Part shown: positions 26,522 through 34,361 of the stretch, piece after piece
Layout: every line of letters starts with the position of its first letter
How positions within the stretch are numbered: the stretch's first letter is position 1
Assembly: GCF_016680995.1 (NCBI RefSeq)
Contig: NZ_JAEQMG010000117.1
Span: 1 to 64,000 of the forward strand
DNA length: 64,000 nt
From: Ruminococcus difficilis
Lineage (GTDB): Bacteria > Bacillota_A > Clostridia > Oscillospirales > Acutalibacteraceae
Direction: 5' to 3'
Position numbers and translations under genes: made by a program
The notes under the pieces: model-generated
Database searches by the model: none
Told to the model about the DNA's origin: nothing
What the model saw: the letters and a program-made list of their open reading frames with translations, nothing else

Positions 26522-26755
26522 GGAGAACGGTTAATGGTTAACGGTTAACGGTGTCGGGAAACGCTGACGCGTTTTGGATTGATATACTGACTGCAAAAAG
26601 TAACGTCCGTAACTCTTTGGTGAGTTGCGGACATTTTGTTTATTATCGTGTTTGATTTGAGAAATATTCAAATCGGGTGAGGGCGGAGCCCTCCCTTCAC
26701 CGTTCACCGTTCACTGTTCTCCGTTCTCCATTCACCGTTAACTGTTCACCGTTCC
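26522..26755. repeat. Heptamer-armed hairpin element, copy A (full length)
   Basis: Left arm GGTTAAT, GGTTAAC, GGTTAAC, GGTGTCG; right arm of inverted TTCACCG/TTAACTG heptamers. Hairpin 1 is AAACGC-TGAC-GCGTTT (26559-26574), hairpin 3 GTCCGTAACTC/GAGTTGCGGAC (26605-26632) followed by ATTTTGTTT, hairpin 2 GAGGGC-GGA-GCCCTC (26679-26693). Hairpin 3 with its T-rich tail should end galE transcription. Confidence 0.8.
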
Positions 26756-26831
26756 AACTATTCCATAAAAATCAGCGCACCAAAGCGAAATATTTGCACC
26801 ATAATGCCAATAGGGTTTCGATAGGGATTTC

Positions 26832-26860
26832 TTGACTTTTTGACCCTCTTATGATAAAAT
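26832..26860 (+). promoter_or_regulatory. Promoter of the ribozyme-nagB operon
   Basis: TTGACT (26832-26837), a 17-base spacer and TAAAAT (26855-26860). Transcription should start near 26867, about 65 bases before the ribozyme cleavage site. Confidence 0.75.
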
Positions 26861-26931
26861 TTTAACGTATGGTGTATCCGTATATACTGTACCTTAAAAC
26901 AGCCCTTTCAAAGGAGGTCAAGAGGTCTGTT

Positions 26932-27085
26932 AGCGCCGGGACCGTAATAGGTTGACGAGGTTTGGCGGTTATCGAAAGATTCGGCGGATGCCGCCACGGC
27001 AAATACGCAAGCTCATGCGAGATCACACAAGGTGGTTTCTTCATAGGCTGCAAGGGGCAGCTTTCTGTAATACTCGGAAGGTATT
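26932..27085 (+). promoter_or_regulatory. glmS ribozyme (GlcN6P-activated self-cleaving leader) upstream of nagB
   Basis: The RNA matches the glmS ribozyme core strand by strand. The cleavage site is A26932/G26933 followed by GCGCC. GTTGACGAGG lies at 26951-26960, after a short P1 hairpin (GACC-GTAATA-GGTT). P2 (TGGCGG/CCGCCA) encloses TTATCGA and TTCGGCGGATG. The P3/P3.1 region has a CTC-ATGC-GAG stem. The P4 hairpin GCTGC (27047-27051) / GCAGC (27057-27061) follows. Established knowledge: glucosamine-6-phosphate acts as cofactor in cleavage, and the cut mRNA is degraded. The family is known for controlling glmS; here the first gene is nagB, whose ATG lies about 130 bases after the ribozyme. 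The 3' boundary is approximate. Confidence 0.95.
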
Positions 27086-27214
27086 TTACATAAATTATTT
27101 TGCGTACAGCGTGTCGTAAGAGAGAAACGAAAAAGCAGAATCAACACTGTAACAGAGGTTTTTTTCGTCGCTTTATCAATAATACAAACCTACTATTTTA
27201 CGGAGGAAATTATT

Positions 27215-28018
27215 ATGAGAGTTGTAATTCAGGACAATTACGATAAGATGTGCAAGTGGGCTGCGAACTATATCGCCGCTAAGATCAACAACCATAAGAA
27301 GGGACTGCTTTTGAACCGTCCTTTCGTCCTCGGTCTTCCCACAGGTTCTTCTCCCATCGGAGTTTACAAGGAGCTTGTCCGTATGAATAAGGCGGGCGAG
27401 GTCAGCTTTGAGAATGTCGTGACCTTTAACATGGACGAATATCTCGGACTGCCCCGCGAGCATGACCAGAGCTACTGGTACTTCATGCACGACAATTTCT
27501 TTAATCATCTTGTCGACATGAAGCCCGAGAACATCAACATCCTCAACGGCATGACCGATGATCCCGAGGGTGAGTGCGCGCGCTATGAAGAGAAGATCGC
27601 TCTCTACGGCGGCATCGACCTGTTCATGGGCGGTATCGGCGTTGACGGTCATATCGCGTTCAACGAGCCGTTCACCAGCCTTGCTTCCCGCACCGGCGTC
27701 CGCAACCTGACCACCGACACCCGTATCGTCAACTCCCGCTTCTTCGGCAACGACCCCGAGGCTGTACCGGCTCAGGCACTGAGCGTCGGCGTAGGCACCG
27801 TTACCGACAGTAAGGAAGTTCTGATCCTGATCAACGGCCATAACAAGGCTAAGGCGCTGGCTGAGACCGTAGAGGGCTCTGTCAGCCACAAGTGGACCTG
27901 TTCCGCTCTGCAGATGCACAACGGCGCGATCATCGCCTGCGATGAGGCGGCATGCGACGAGCTGACCGTCGGCGCTTACAAATACTTCCTCGATATCGAA
28001 AAGAAAGAGAGACTGTAA
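27215..28018 (+). CDS. nagB: Glucosamine-6-phosphate deaminase/isomerase, probably used for synthesis
   Basis: 267 residues, collinear with E. coli NagB. Catalytic residues are present: Asp74 in FNMDEYLG, and Asp144, His146 and Glu151 in GVDGHIAFNEP. The phosphate loop GLPTGSSP and the SLASRT stretch are also there. The reaction is GlcN6P + water to fructose-6-P + ammonia, and it is reversible. E. coli allosteric-site residues Arg158 and Lys160 align with Gly161 and Arg163, so activation by GlcNAc6P may be altered. GGAGG sits nine bases before ATG 27215. First gene of a tight operon with an acetyltransferase and glmM, behind a glmS ribozyme. Context argues for the amination direction, replacing GlmS; this is inference. 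Confidence 0.95.
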   Translation: MRVVIQDNYDKMCKWAANYIAAKINNHKKGLLLNRPFVLGLPTGSSPIGVYKELVRMNKAGEVSFENVVTFNMDEYLGLPREHDQSYWYFMHDNFFNHLVDMKPENINILNGMTDDPEGECARYEEKIALYGGIDLFMGGIGVDGHIAFNEPFTSLASRTGVRNLTTDTRIVNSRFFGNDPEAVPAQALSVGVGTVTDSKEVLILINGHNKAKALAETVEGSVSHKWTCSALQMHNGAIIACDEAACDELTVGAYKYFLDIEKKERL

Positions 28019-28022
28019 ACCA

Positions 28023-28679
28023 ATGTATACCATTAAGGATTTATACGACCTTGACCATACGCTCGCAAAGGATTATCTTTCGCAGTTCACCTATCCCTGG
28101 GAGGCGTTAAAGGGTATCAAGGATATGATCATCGCGCTGGGCGAGACCCTCGGCGATGACTATGAAGAGAGAGAGCCTCAGGTGTGGGTACACAAGACTG
28201 CCAAGGTCTTTGACTCCGCTTATCTCGGCGCTCCCTGCATCATCGGACCGAACACCGAGGTGCGCCAGTGCGCGTTTATCCGCGGATCGGCTCTGGTCGG
28301 CGCTGACTGCGTTGTCGGCAACTCCGCCGAGCTCAAGAACGTCATCCTTTTCGATCACGTTCAGACCCCGCATTATAACTATGTCGGCGATTCGATCCTG
28401 GGCTACTTCTCCCACATGGGAGCGGGCTCCATCACCTCGAACGTCAAGTCCGACAAACAGCTCGTTGTCGTTCATAACGGCACCGAGAAGATCGAGACCG
28501 GACTCAAGAAATTCGGCGCGATGCTCGGCGACTATGTCGAGGTCGGCTGCAACGCCGTATGCAACCCCGGTACCGTGATCGGCAGACACTCTAACGTCTA
28601 TCCGACCTCCTGTGTGCGCGGTGTTGTTCCCGAGAACTGCATTTACAAAAACAGCGGTGAAATCGTAGAAAAGAGGTAA
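28023..28679 (+). CDS. Left-handed beta-helix acyltransferase, probable GlcN-1-P acetyltransferase
   Basis: 218 residues. After an N-terminal helical part (1-58) comes a run of hexapeptide-type coils (about 60-200: AKVFDSAYLGAPCIIGPNT, SALVGADCVVGNSAELK, GAGSITSN, GCNAVCNPGTVIG), the left-handed beta-helix seen in the C-terminal domain of GlmU and in stand-alone GlcN-1-P acetyltransferases. The N-terminal uridylyltransferase domain of GlmU is absent. It sits four bases after nagB and five before glmM, which supports acetylation of GlcN-1-P made by GlmM. The uridylyltransferase step must be encoded elsewhere. Substrate is inferred from fold and operon. Confidence 0.8.
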   Translation: MYTIKDLYDLDHTLAKDYLSQFTYPWEALKGIKDMIIALGETLGDDYEEREPQVWVHKTAKVFDSAYLGAPCIIGPNTEVRQCAFIRGSALVGADCVVGNSAELKNVILFDHVQTPHYNYVGDSILGYFSHMGAGSITSNVKSDKQLVVVHNGTEKIETGLKKFGAMLGDYVEVGCNAVCNPGTVIGRHSNVYPTSCVRGVVPENCIYKNSGEIVEKR

Positions 28680-28684
28680 TTCCC

Positions 28685-30031
28685 ATGGGTAAATATTTCG
28701 GTACAGACGGCTTCCGCGGTGAAGCGAACAAGAACCTGACCTTTGATCACGCCATCAAGATCGGTCGTTTCCTCGGCTGGTACTACGGCGCGAATCAGGG
28801 CAAAAAGGCAAAGGTGCTGATCGGTAAGGATACCAGACGTTCCTCGTATATGTTCGAGTACGCGCTGTGCACCGGTCTTATGGCAAGCGGCGCTGACGCT
28901 TACATCATGCATGTCACCACCACCCCGTCTGTCGCTTACATCACCCGCATCGACGACTTCGACTGCGGTATCATGATCTCCGCCTCTCACAATCCGTTCT
29001 ATGACAACGGTATCAAGGTGCTCAACGGCAACGGTGAGAAGATGGAGGAAGAGACCCTGCTGAAGGTCGAAGAATACATCGACGGCAAGATCGATATCCC
29101 GGTCGCTGAGCGCGAGAATATCGGCAGAACCGTTGACTATGTCGAGGGTCGTAACCGTTACATCGGCTACCTGATCTCCATGAGCAAGTACAGCTTCAAG
29201 GGCGTCAAGGTCGGTCTCGACTGCGCAAACGGCGCTGCGTGGAGCATCGCCAAGGGCGTGTTCAACGCGCTGGGCGCTAAGACTTATGTCATGAACGACA
29301 GCCCCGACGGCTATAATATCAACACCGACTGCGGTTCCACCCATATCGAGCACTTACAGAAGTTTGTGGTCGAAAAGGGTCTGGATATCGGCTTCGCTTA
29401 TGACGGTGACGCTGACCGCTGCTTATGCGTAGATGAAAAGGGCAACGTCGTCACCGGCGACCACATCCTCTATGTCTACGGTCTGTATATGAAGGAGCGC
29501 GGCAAGCTGCTCAACAACAAGGTCGTCACCACGATCATGTCCAACTTCGGACTGTACAAGGCGCTTGACAAGGTCGGCATCGAGTATGAAAAGACCGCTG
29601 TCGGCGACAAGTATGTCTATGAGAACATGGTGCAGACCGGCAACCGCATCGGCGGTGAGCAGAGCGGTCACATCATCTTCAGCAAGTACGCCACCACCGG
29701 CGACGGCATCCTGACCTCTCTGAAAATGATGGAGGTCATGCTCTCCAAGGAGAAGCCCATGAGCGAGCTGGCGGCACCCTGCGTATTCTATCCGCAGGTG
29801 CTCAAGAATGTCCGCGTTAAGAGCAAGCCCGACGCGCAGAATGATCCCGATGTACAGGCGGCTGTCAAGAAGGTCGCTGATGAACTCGGCGAGGACGGTC
29901 GTATCCTTGTCCGCGAGAGCGGCACCGAGCCCGTCATCCGCGTGATGGTCGAGGCAGGCTCGGACGAGGTCTGTGAGAAGTACGTCGATCAGGTCATCGA
30001 GGTCATCACGGCGAAGGGTCATCTTGCCTAA
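28685..30031 (+). CDS. glmM: Phosphoglucosamine mutase
   Basis: 448 residues of the alpha-D-phosphohexomutase family, converting GlcN6P to GlcN1P. Seen: FGTDGFRGEAN start, the phosphoserine loop ISASHNP (Ser101), metal-binding DGDADRC (Asp240, 242, 244), the sugar-selecting GGEQSGH (from about 323) typical of GlmM, and the phosphate loop RESGTEPVIRVM (Arg410). GAGGT precedes ATG 28685. It ends the nagB operon and is followed by a strong terminator. Its presence behind nagB, rather than nagA, marks the operon as biosynthetic. Confidence 0.95.
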   Translation: MGKYFGTDGFRGEANKNLTFDHAIKIGRFLGWYYGANQGKKAKVLIGKDTRRSSYMFEYALCTGLMASGADAYIMHVTTTPSVAYITRIDDFDCGIMISASHNPFYDNGIKVLNGNGEKMEEETLLKVEEYIDGKIDIPVAERENIGRTVDYVEGRNRYIGYLISMSKYSFKGVKVGLDCANGAAWSIAKGVFNALGAKTYVMNDSPDGYNINTDCGSTHIEHLQKFVVEKGLDIGFAYDGDADRCLCVDEKGNVVTGDHILYVYGLYMKERGKLLNNKVVTTIMSNFGLYKALDKVGIEYEKTAVGDKYVYENMVQTGNRIGGEQSGHIIFSKYATTGDGILTSLKMMEVMLSKEKPMSELAAPCVFYPQVLKNVRVKSKPDAQNDPDVQAAVKKVADELGEDGRILVRESGTEPVIRVMVEAGSDEVCEKYVDQVIEVITAKGHLA

Positions 30032-30135
30032 GGCACGCGTGCCCTTGTTCTGCCTTTTGGATACGCTGGCTGTTGATTCACCTATCATCAACGGCGTGAC
30101 ATACAGGCATCTGTTTTAACATTCAATGCTTTGAG

Positions 30136-30169
30136 AAGAGCTGTTGCGGAAACGCAGCGGCTCTTTTTT
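30136..30169 (+). terminator. Terminator of the nagB-glmM operon
   Basis: AAGAGCTGTTGC (30136-30147) pairs with GCAGCGGCTCTT (30154-30165) around GGAAAC, ending in a T6 run. It starts about 105 bases after the glmM stop; nothing else is seen in 30032-30135. Confidence 0.85.
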
Positions 30170-30173
30170 GAAT

Positions 30174-30380
30174 GGTTAACGGTGAACGGAGAATGGTTAA
30201 CGGTGAAGGGAAACGCTGACGCGTTTTTGATTGGAATAACGGCTAATATAATAAAACGTCCGCGACTCTGTGTTGCGGACGTTTTGTTTATCATCACATT
30301 TTTCAGAGAGTATTACAAATCAGGTGAGGGCGGAGCCCTCCCTTCACCGTTCACCATTCTCCGTTAACCGTTCTCCGGTT
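30174..30380. repeat. Heptamer-armed hairpin element, copy B (full length)
   Basis: Left arm GGTTAAC, GGTGAAC, GGAGAAT, GGTTAAC, GGTGAAG. Hairpin 1 AAACGC-TGAC-GCGTTT (30211-30226), hairpin 3 AACGTCCGC/GCGGACGTT (30255-30283) with a T-rich tail, hairpin 2 GAGGGC-GGA-GCCCTC (30326-30340), and an inverted right arm ending next to the stop of the sulfatase-like gene. Confidence 0.8.
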
Positions 30381-30383
30381 CTG

Positions 30384-32444
30384 TCACTGCTTGTAGATCT
30401 TGAAGGAGGTCAGCGCCATGACGTCGGTGTCCTCGTACAGCTCGGGGAAGGTGAAGGTCAGGCGAATGGTCTTGTCCCTGCCGATCACATCGGTGGGGAT
30501 CAGGAAGTTCAAACCGTGGTTACGGGCGTCATTGCCGAGCCTGCCGGTGTAGACGGTCACGTCGTTGGCGGTGATCACACAGTCGGTCTCCTCATAGACA
30601 TTGAGCACGTTGAAATAGGCGTGCAGGTCGGTGAGGTTGCCGGGCAGATCATCGAGCGGGATCTCCATCTGGGCAGTCTGCCCGTTGATGATGGTGCGCC
30701 AGCCGTTGGTGTGGCCGAAGCCGGATTTGCAGTACATGGCGGCGGTCTCATCCTCGGTGAAGGTCAGCTCTTTGCCCAGCACATAGTTCTCCACAACGCC
30801 GCCGTTGAGCAGATAGCTGTTGGTCAGCTTGATCTTTTTGGAATCGAGCTCAGCGGAGTTGATCAGGTATTCTTCGATGCGTGACTCCGCGTTGGAGCCG
30901 ACGCTGCGGTAGAAGTAGCGCTCGCGCTTGGGAGTGGATTTTTCCGCGTCATCAAAGGTCTTGCCGGTGCCGATCTTCGCGTAATCCTTGGTGACGGACG
31001 ACGCGAGGGTGGCGGGCAGATCAAAGAGGGTCACGGGCGCCGCGCTGGTGCGGTATACATCGATGGCGTTCTTGTCTTTGTACAGCAGCATCGGGCGCTG
31101 GTTATAATCTTCGTTGCCGTTGTCGGCGGTGATGACGATCTGCGCGTTCTCGAATTTACCGTTGCTCTTGAGGTCGTCGATCATCTTGAAGATACAGCTG
31201 AATTCACCCTCGATCTGTTCCGTGCGCGAGGTGCCGTCGGGATCCTTCTCGCCCTCTGAGGTCAGGCGGTAGGGTGCTTTGGCGCCTTTGAGGTGATAGA
31301 CACGTACCGCGCAGGGATACTTGTCGGTGTAGGTGAAGCCCTCCGCCTTATCATAGTCGGCAAAGAACTTGTCGTCGGCGTCGGGGTTATAGGTATTGTT
31401 GCTCTTGAAGTTGGAGTAGTCGCTCAGGCTCATCCAGAAGAGTTGCTTCATATAATGGGGCACCGCCTTATAGAGCGTGTAGCGGTACATGGTGGAGCCG
31501 ATGACCTTGTACGCGTCCTTATCCTTGGCGCGGTCGGAGATATTGTCCACCTTGCGCACCGCGGCGTTGCCGAAATATTTGTCGTCGGCATAGACGCGGG
31601 CGTCAGCGTCGTATTTTTGCAGTACGTCAAAGGCATTGTTGGCGTTCCATGCACCGTTGACGTATTCGGTGTATTTGACGTCCTTCTTGTAGACCTCGCC
31701 GGTCAGCATCGCCGGTACCGATACCAGCGAGTCGGAGCCTGTTGACAAAACATTGGTGTACTCGGTGAATCCCCTGAGCTGATTCTCGACGTCGGGATGC
31801 TCCTTTTTGTATTCGTCAAAGTACTCTTTGTCCATGGAACTCAAGACGAACACCAGCGTGTTGTCCTTATCCGACAGCTCATAGATGCCGTCGGTGGTGA
31901 CCTCATGACTGAGCTTGTCAAGTGTGTTCTGGTTCTTGTACAAATCGAGCGACAGTCCCGCGATCTGGGTGAAGATGATGAACACCGCCGCGACCATCAG
32001 CACATGCCGCCATGAGCGCTTGAATACCATGAACAGCGCAAAGGGCATCGCGATACACGCCGCCCACATCGCCGAGTCGATCGCGCCGTAGGTGGTGTAG
32101 TCCATCCACGCGATCTGGGAGCCGTCCAGCACACCGGAGCCGTAGCTGATGTTGAAGAAGCTGCACTGGACGTACAATCCCAGTGAGATACCGAACGTCA
32201 GACAGCACAGCACCTTGTGGAACACGCCCTTGGGCAGTGAGAGTAAAAGCGTCATCACGACAAATCCGATCAGCGATACGACGATGACGGGGGTGAGGAG
32301 CGATCGAAAGCTGAACCACATTTCATCGTTACCGGTCACATACAGCGAGAGCGGTCCGTACACCAGCAGCGTAAAACAGAACAGCGCCGCGGTCATGGCG
32401 CCGAACGCGAACCGGTGTTTGAGAGAATAATGTTTATCTTCCAT
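30384..32444 (-). CDS. Membrane sulfatase-like (alkaline phosphatase superfamily) protein
   Basis: 686 residues: five or so membrane segments (about 12-180), an extracellular domain of the sulfatase / lipoteichoic-acid-synthase superfamily (about 195-530), and a C-terminal beta-sandwich (about 560-686). The first metal-site motif reads LVFVLSSMDKEYF where active relatives have an acidic residue before the nucleophile. GFTEYTNVLSTGSDSLVSVPAMLTG and VITADNGNED match later parts, the latter holding the DN pair. Many relatives modify surface polymers with phosphate groups; activity here is uncertain. GAAGG precedes ATG 32444. It is convergent with glmM, with element B between them. Confidence 0.7.
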   Translation of the reverse strand: MEDKHYSLKHRFAFGAMTAALFCFTLLVYGPLSLYVTGNDEMWFSFRSLLTPVIVVSLIGFVVMTLLLSLPKGVFHKVLCCLTFGISLGLYVQCSFFNISYGSGVLDGSQIAWMDYTTYGAIDSAMWAACIAMPFALFMVFKRSWRHVLMVAAVFIIFTQIAGLSLDLYKNQNTLDKLSHEVTTDGIYELSDKDNTLVFVLSSMDKEYFDEYKKEHPDVENQLRGFTEYTNVLSTGSDSLVSVPAMLTGEVYKKDVKYTEYVNGAWNANNAFDVLQKYDADARVYADDKYFGNAAVRKVDNISDRAKDKDAYKVIGSTMYRYTLYKAVPHYMKQLFWMSLSDYSNFKSNNTYNPDADDKFFADYDKAEGFTYTDKYPCAVRVYHLKGAKAPYRLTSEGEKDPDGTSRTEQIEGEFSCIFKMIDDLKSNGKFENAQIVITADNGNEDYNQRPMLLYKDKNAIDVYRTSAAPVTLFDLPATLASSVTKDYAKIGTGKTFDDAEKSTPKRERYFYRSVGSNAESRIEEYLINSAELDSKKIKLTNSYLLNGGVVENYVLGKELTFTEDETAAMYCKSGFGHTNGWRTIINGQTAQMEIPLDDLPGNLTDLHAYFNVLNVYEETDCVITANDVTVYTGRLGNDARNHGLNFLIPTDVIGRDKTIRLTFTFPELYEDTDVMALTSFKIYKQ

Positions 32445-32582
32445 AATGTACCTTCATGTTTGTTTCGGAATTATTTCCAATTCATCATCCTACATTATAC
32501 TTCATCTGCCCGCCGTAGTCAAGATATTGAGAAGTGTTAACAGTAATTTCACAATATATGGTTTATATGACAGAAACGTTAT

Positions 32583-32611
32583 TTGCTTTTTCTGCCAATA
32601 TATGGTATAAT
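32583..32611 (+). promoter_or_regulatory. Promoter upstream of the DUF951 gene
   Basis: TTGCTT (32583-32588), a 17-base spacer and TATAAT (32606-32611). The leader then runs through a short heptamer array (GGTTAAC, GGTGAAT, GGTGAAT, GGTGAAC at 32621-32649). Confidence 0.65.
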
Positions 32612-32620
32612 ATCGAGTAT

Positions 32621-32650
32621 GGTTAACGGTGAATGGTGAATGGTGAACGG
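32621..32650. repeat. Arm-only GGTTAAC-type heptamer array
   Basis: Four heptamers (GGTTAAC, GGTGAAT, GGTGAAT, GGTGAAC) without a hairpin core, inside the leader of the DUF951 gene. A short inverse, GGTTTACC, follows. Confidence 0.6.
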
Positions 32651-32697
32651 TTTACCATTTAATCATACGATATCAGAAACGGACTGAGGAGGGGCGT

Positions 32698-32883
32698 ATG
32701 GATATCCGCGTCAACGATGAATTGATCATGAAAAAGCCCCATCCCTGCGGCGACAACCGTTTTCTCGTCCTGCGCGTCGGCATGGATTTCAAGATCCGCT
32801 GTCAAAAATGCGGCAGAGAGGTCATGGTGCCCCGCAAGAAGGTCGAGAGGAATATCAGGAAAGTGATAAGAAGTGAGGATTAG
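32698..32883 (+). CDS. DUF951 small zinc-ribbon-like protein
   Basis: 61 residues matching the DUF951 family of Firmicutes: MKKPHPCGDNRF, the RVGMDFKIRC segment, CQKCGREVMVPR and the closing basic KKVERNIRKV. One Cys near residue 17 and a CxxC pair at about 35-38 suggest metal binding. Family function unknown; it is often small and single-copy. GAGGAGGGGCG precedes ATG 32698. It may be co-transcribed with prfA, but a repeat element of about 210 bp separates them. Confidence 0.88.
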   Translation: MDIRVNDELIMKKPHPCGDNRFLVLRVGMDFKIRCQKCGREVMVPRKKVERNIRKVIRSED

Positions 32884-32891
32884 TATAGGTC

Positions 32892-33104
32892 AAAGCCTTC
32901 CCCTCGGGGGGAAGGTGGGCAATTTGCTTTGAGCAAATTGGTCGGATGAGGGGCTAACTTATCCGGCTAAACAATGAAACAAAGAGTGATAAGCAATTCC
33001 GTCATTATCGGTAGCCATACAGCCTTACCGAATCTATCATATTGTGGAGAGGATGTCCCCTCATCCGTCACCTCCGGTGACACCTTCCCCCTGAGGGGAA
33101 GGCT
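32892..33104. repeat. CCTTCCCC-type inverted element, copy 1
   Basis: Outer inverted ends AAAGCCTTCCCCT...GGGGAAGGT and CACCTTCCCC...GGGGAAGGCT; inside these, GTCGGATGAGGGG on the left and CCCCTCATCCG on the right. The mini-hairpins next to them differ: CAATTTG/CAAATTG on the left, TCACC/GGTGA on the right. The central 90 bases are A/T-richer and hold no gene. Confidence 0.75.
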
Positions 33105-33135
33105 GAGTTGATTCCTCATTCAACAGGGAGATACA

Positions 33136-34212
33136 ATGTTCAGCAGATTAGCGATATTTGATAAACGATATAACGAACTGGAAAAGCGGATGTATGAGCC
33201 GGATGTGGTGTCCAACCCCGACCGCTACCGCGAGGTGATGCGCGAATACGCGTCCATCGAGCCGGTGGTCAAAAAGTACCGTGAGTACCAGAGCGCTCAG
33301 CAGACCATCGAGGACAGCCTGATGATCCTCGACGACGCGTCGTCCGATGAAGAGCTCAGGGAGCTCGCGTCCATTGAGCTCGATGACGCGAAGCGCAAAC
33401 TGCCCGAGCTGGAAGAGGAGCTCAAGATCCTGCTTCTTCCCAAGGATCCGAACGATGAACGCAACGTCATCGTCGAGATCCGCGGCGGTACGGGCGGTGA
33501 GGAAAGCTCGCTGTTCGCCTACGATCTGTACCGTATGTACAGCATGTACGCCGAGCGCAGAGGCTACAAGCTCGAGGTTATCAACCTCAACGAGACGGGG
33601 CTGGGCGGCTATAAGGAAGTGTCCTTCATCGTCAGCGGTGACGGCGCCTACAGCCGCTTTAAGTTCGAGTCGGGTACCCATCGCGTCCAGCGTGTGCCCA
33701 AGACCGAAAGCTCCGGGCGTATCCATACCTCGGCGGCGACGGTCGCCGTGCTTCCCGAAGCGGATGACGTAGAGATCGACATCAACCCGAACGATCTGGA
33801 GATCGACACCTTCCGATCCTCCGGCGCGGGCGGTCAGCATATCAACAAGACCTCGTCCGCGATCCGCATCACCCATAAGCCCACGGGTATGGTGGTCGAA
33901 TGTCAGGATGAACGCTCTCAGTATAAGAACAAGGATAAGGCGATGAAGGTGCTCAAGTCGCGCCTGCTCAAGATCGAGCAGGATAAACAGCATGAGGCGA
34001 TCGCGTCCGACAGGCGTTCTCAGGTCGGCTCGGGTGACCGCAGTGAGAAGATCCGCACCTACAATTACCCGCAGAGCCGCGTCACCGATCACCGTATCGG
34101 GCTGACGCTGTATAAACTGGACGAGATCATGAACGGCGACCTCGACGAGATTATCGACGCATTGGTCACCGCGCAAAGAGCGGAGCAACTTCAAGATACA
34201 ATGAGGAGTTAG
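33136..34212 (+). CDS. prfA: Peptide chain release factor 1
   Basis: 358 residues. RF1 reads UAA and UAG and triggers hydrolysis of the finished peptide. Visible: the PxT-type tripeptide region [16 protein letters not shown], the universal GAGGQHINK loop whose Gln is methylated by PrmC, and the C-terminal [20 protein letters not shown] stretch. The start ATG 33136 has GGGAGA upstream. The last three codons, AGG AGT TAG, are the first heptamers of element F, so the natural C-terminus seems to have been reset by the repeat. Confidence 0.96.
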   Translation: MFSRLAIFDKRYNELEKRMYEPDVVSNPDRYREVMREYASIEPVVKKYREYQSAQQTIEDSLMILDDASSDEELRELASIELDDAKRKLPELEEELKILLLPKDPNDERNVIVEIRGGTGGEESSLFAYDLYRMYSMYAERRGYKLEVINLNETGLGGYKEVSFIVSGDGAYSRFKFESGTHRVQRVPKTESSGRIHTSAATVAVLPEADDVEIDINPNDLEIDTFRSSGAGGQHINKTSSAIRITHKPTGMVVECQDERSQYKNKDKAMKVLKSRLLKIEQDKQHEAIASDRRSQVGSGDRSEKIRTYNYPQSRVTDHRIGLTLYKLDEIMNGDLDEIIDALVTAQRAEQLQDTMRS

Positions 34213-34354
34213 GAGTTAGGAATTAGGAATTGATGGAGGGCTCCGCCCTCACCCATTTAAATATGAGAGGAAACGGTTCCTTTCAAACTTATATAGGAAT
34301 CAAAAGCACAAAGTGCTTCCCATAATTCCTCATTCCTCATTACTAATTCCTAAT
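34203..34354. repeat. Heptamer-armed hairpin element, copy F (inverted)
   Basis: Left arm GGAGTTA, GGAGTTA, GGAATTA; right arm of inverted TTCCTCA/TTCCTAA heptamers ending near 34354. Hairpin 2 GAGGGC-TCC-GCCCTC (34236-34250), hairpin 1 AAGCAC-AAA-GTGCTT (34304-34318). Between them is a small GGAAACGGTTCC palindrome. The left arm is translated as the end of prfA. Confidence 0.8.
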
Positions 34355-34361
34355 TAACAAG

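Noticed and set aside
26862..27053. Minus-strand frame across the ribozyme
   Set aside because: It overlaps a conserved structured RNA and has no ribosome site or recognisable product.
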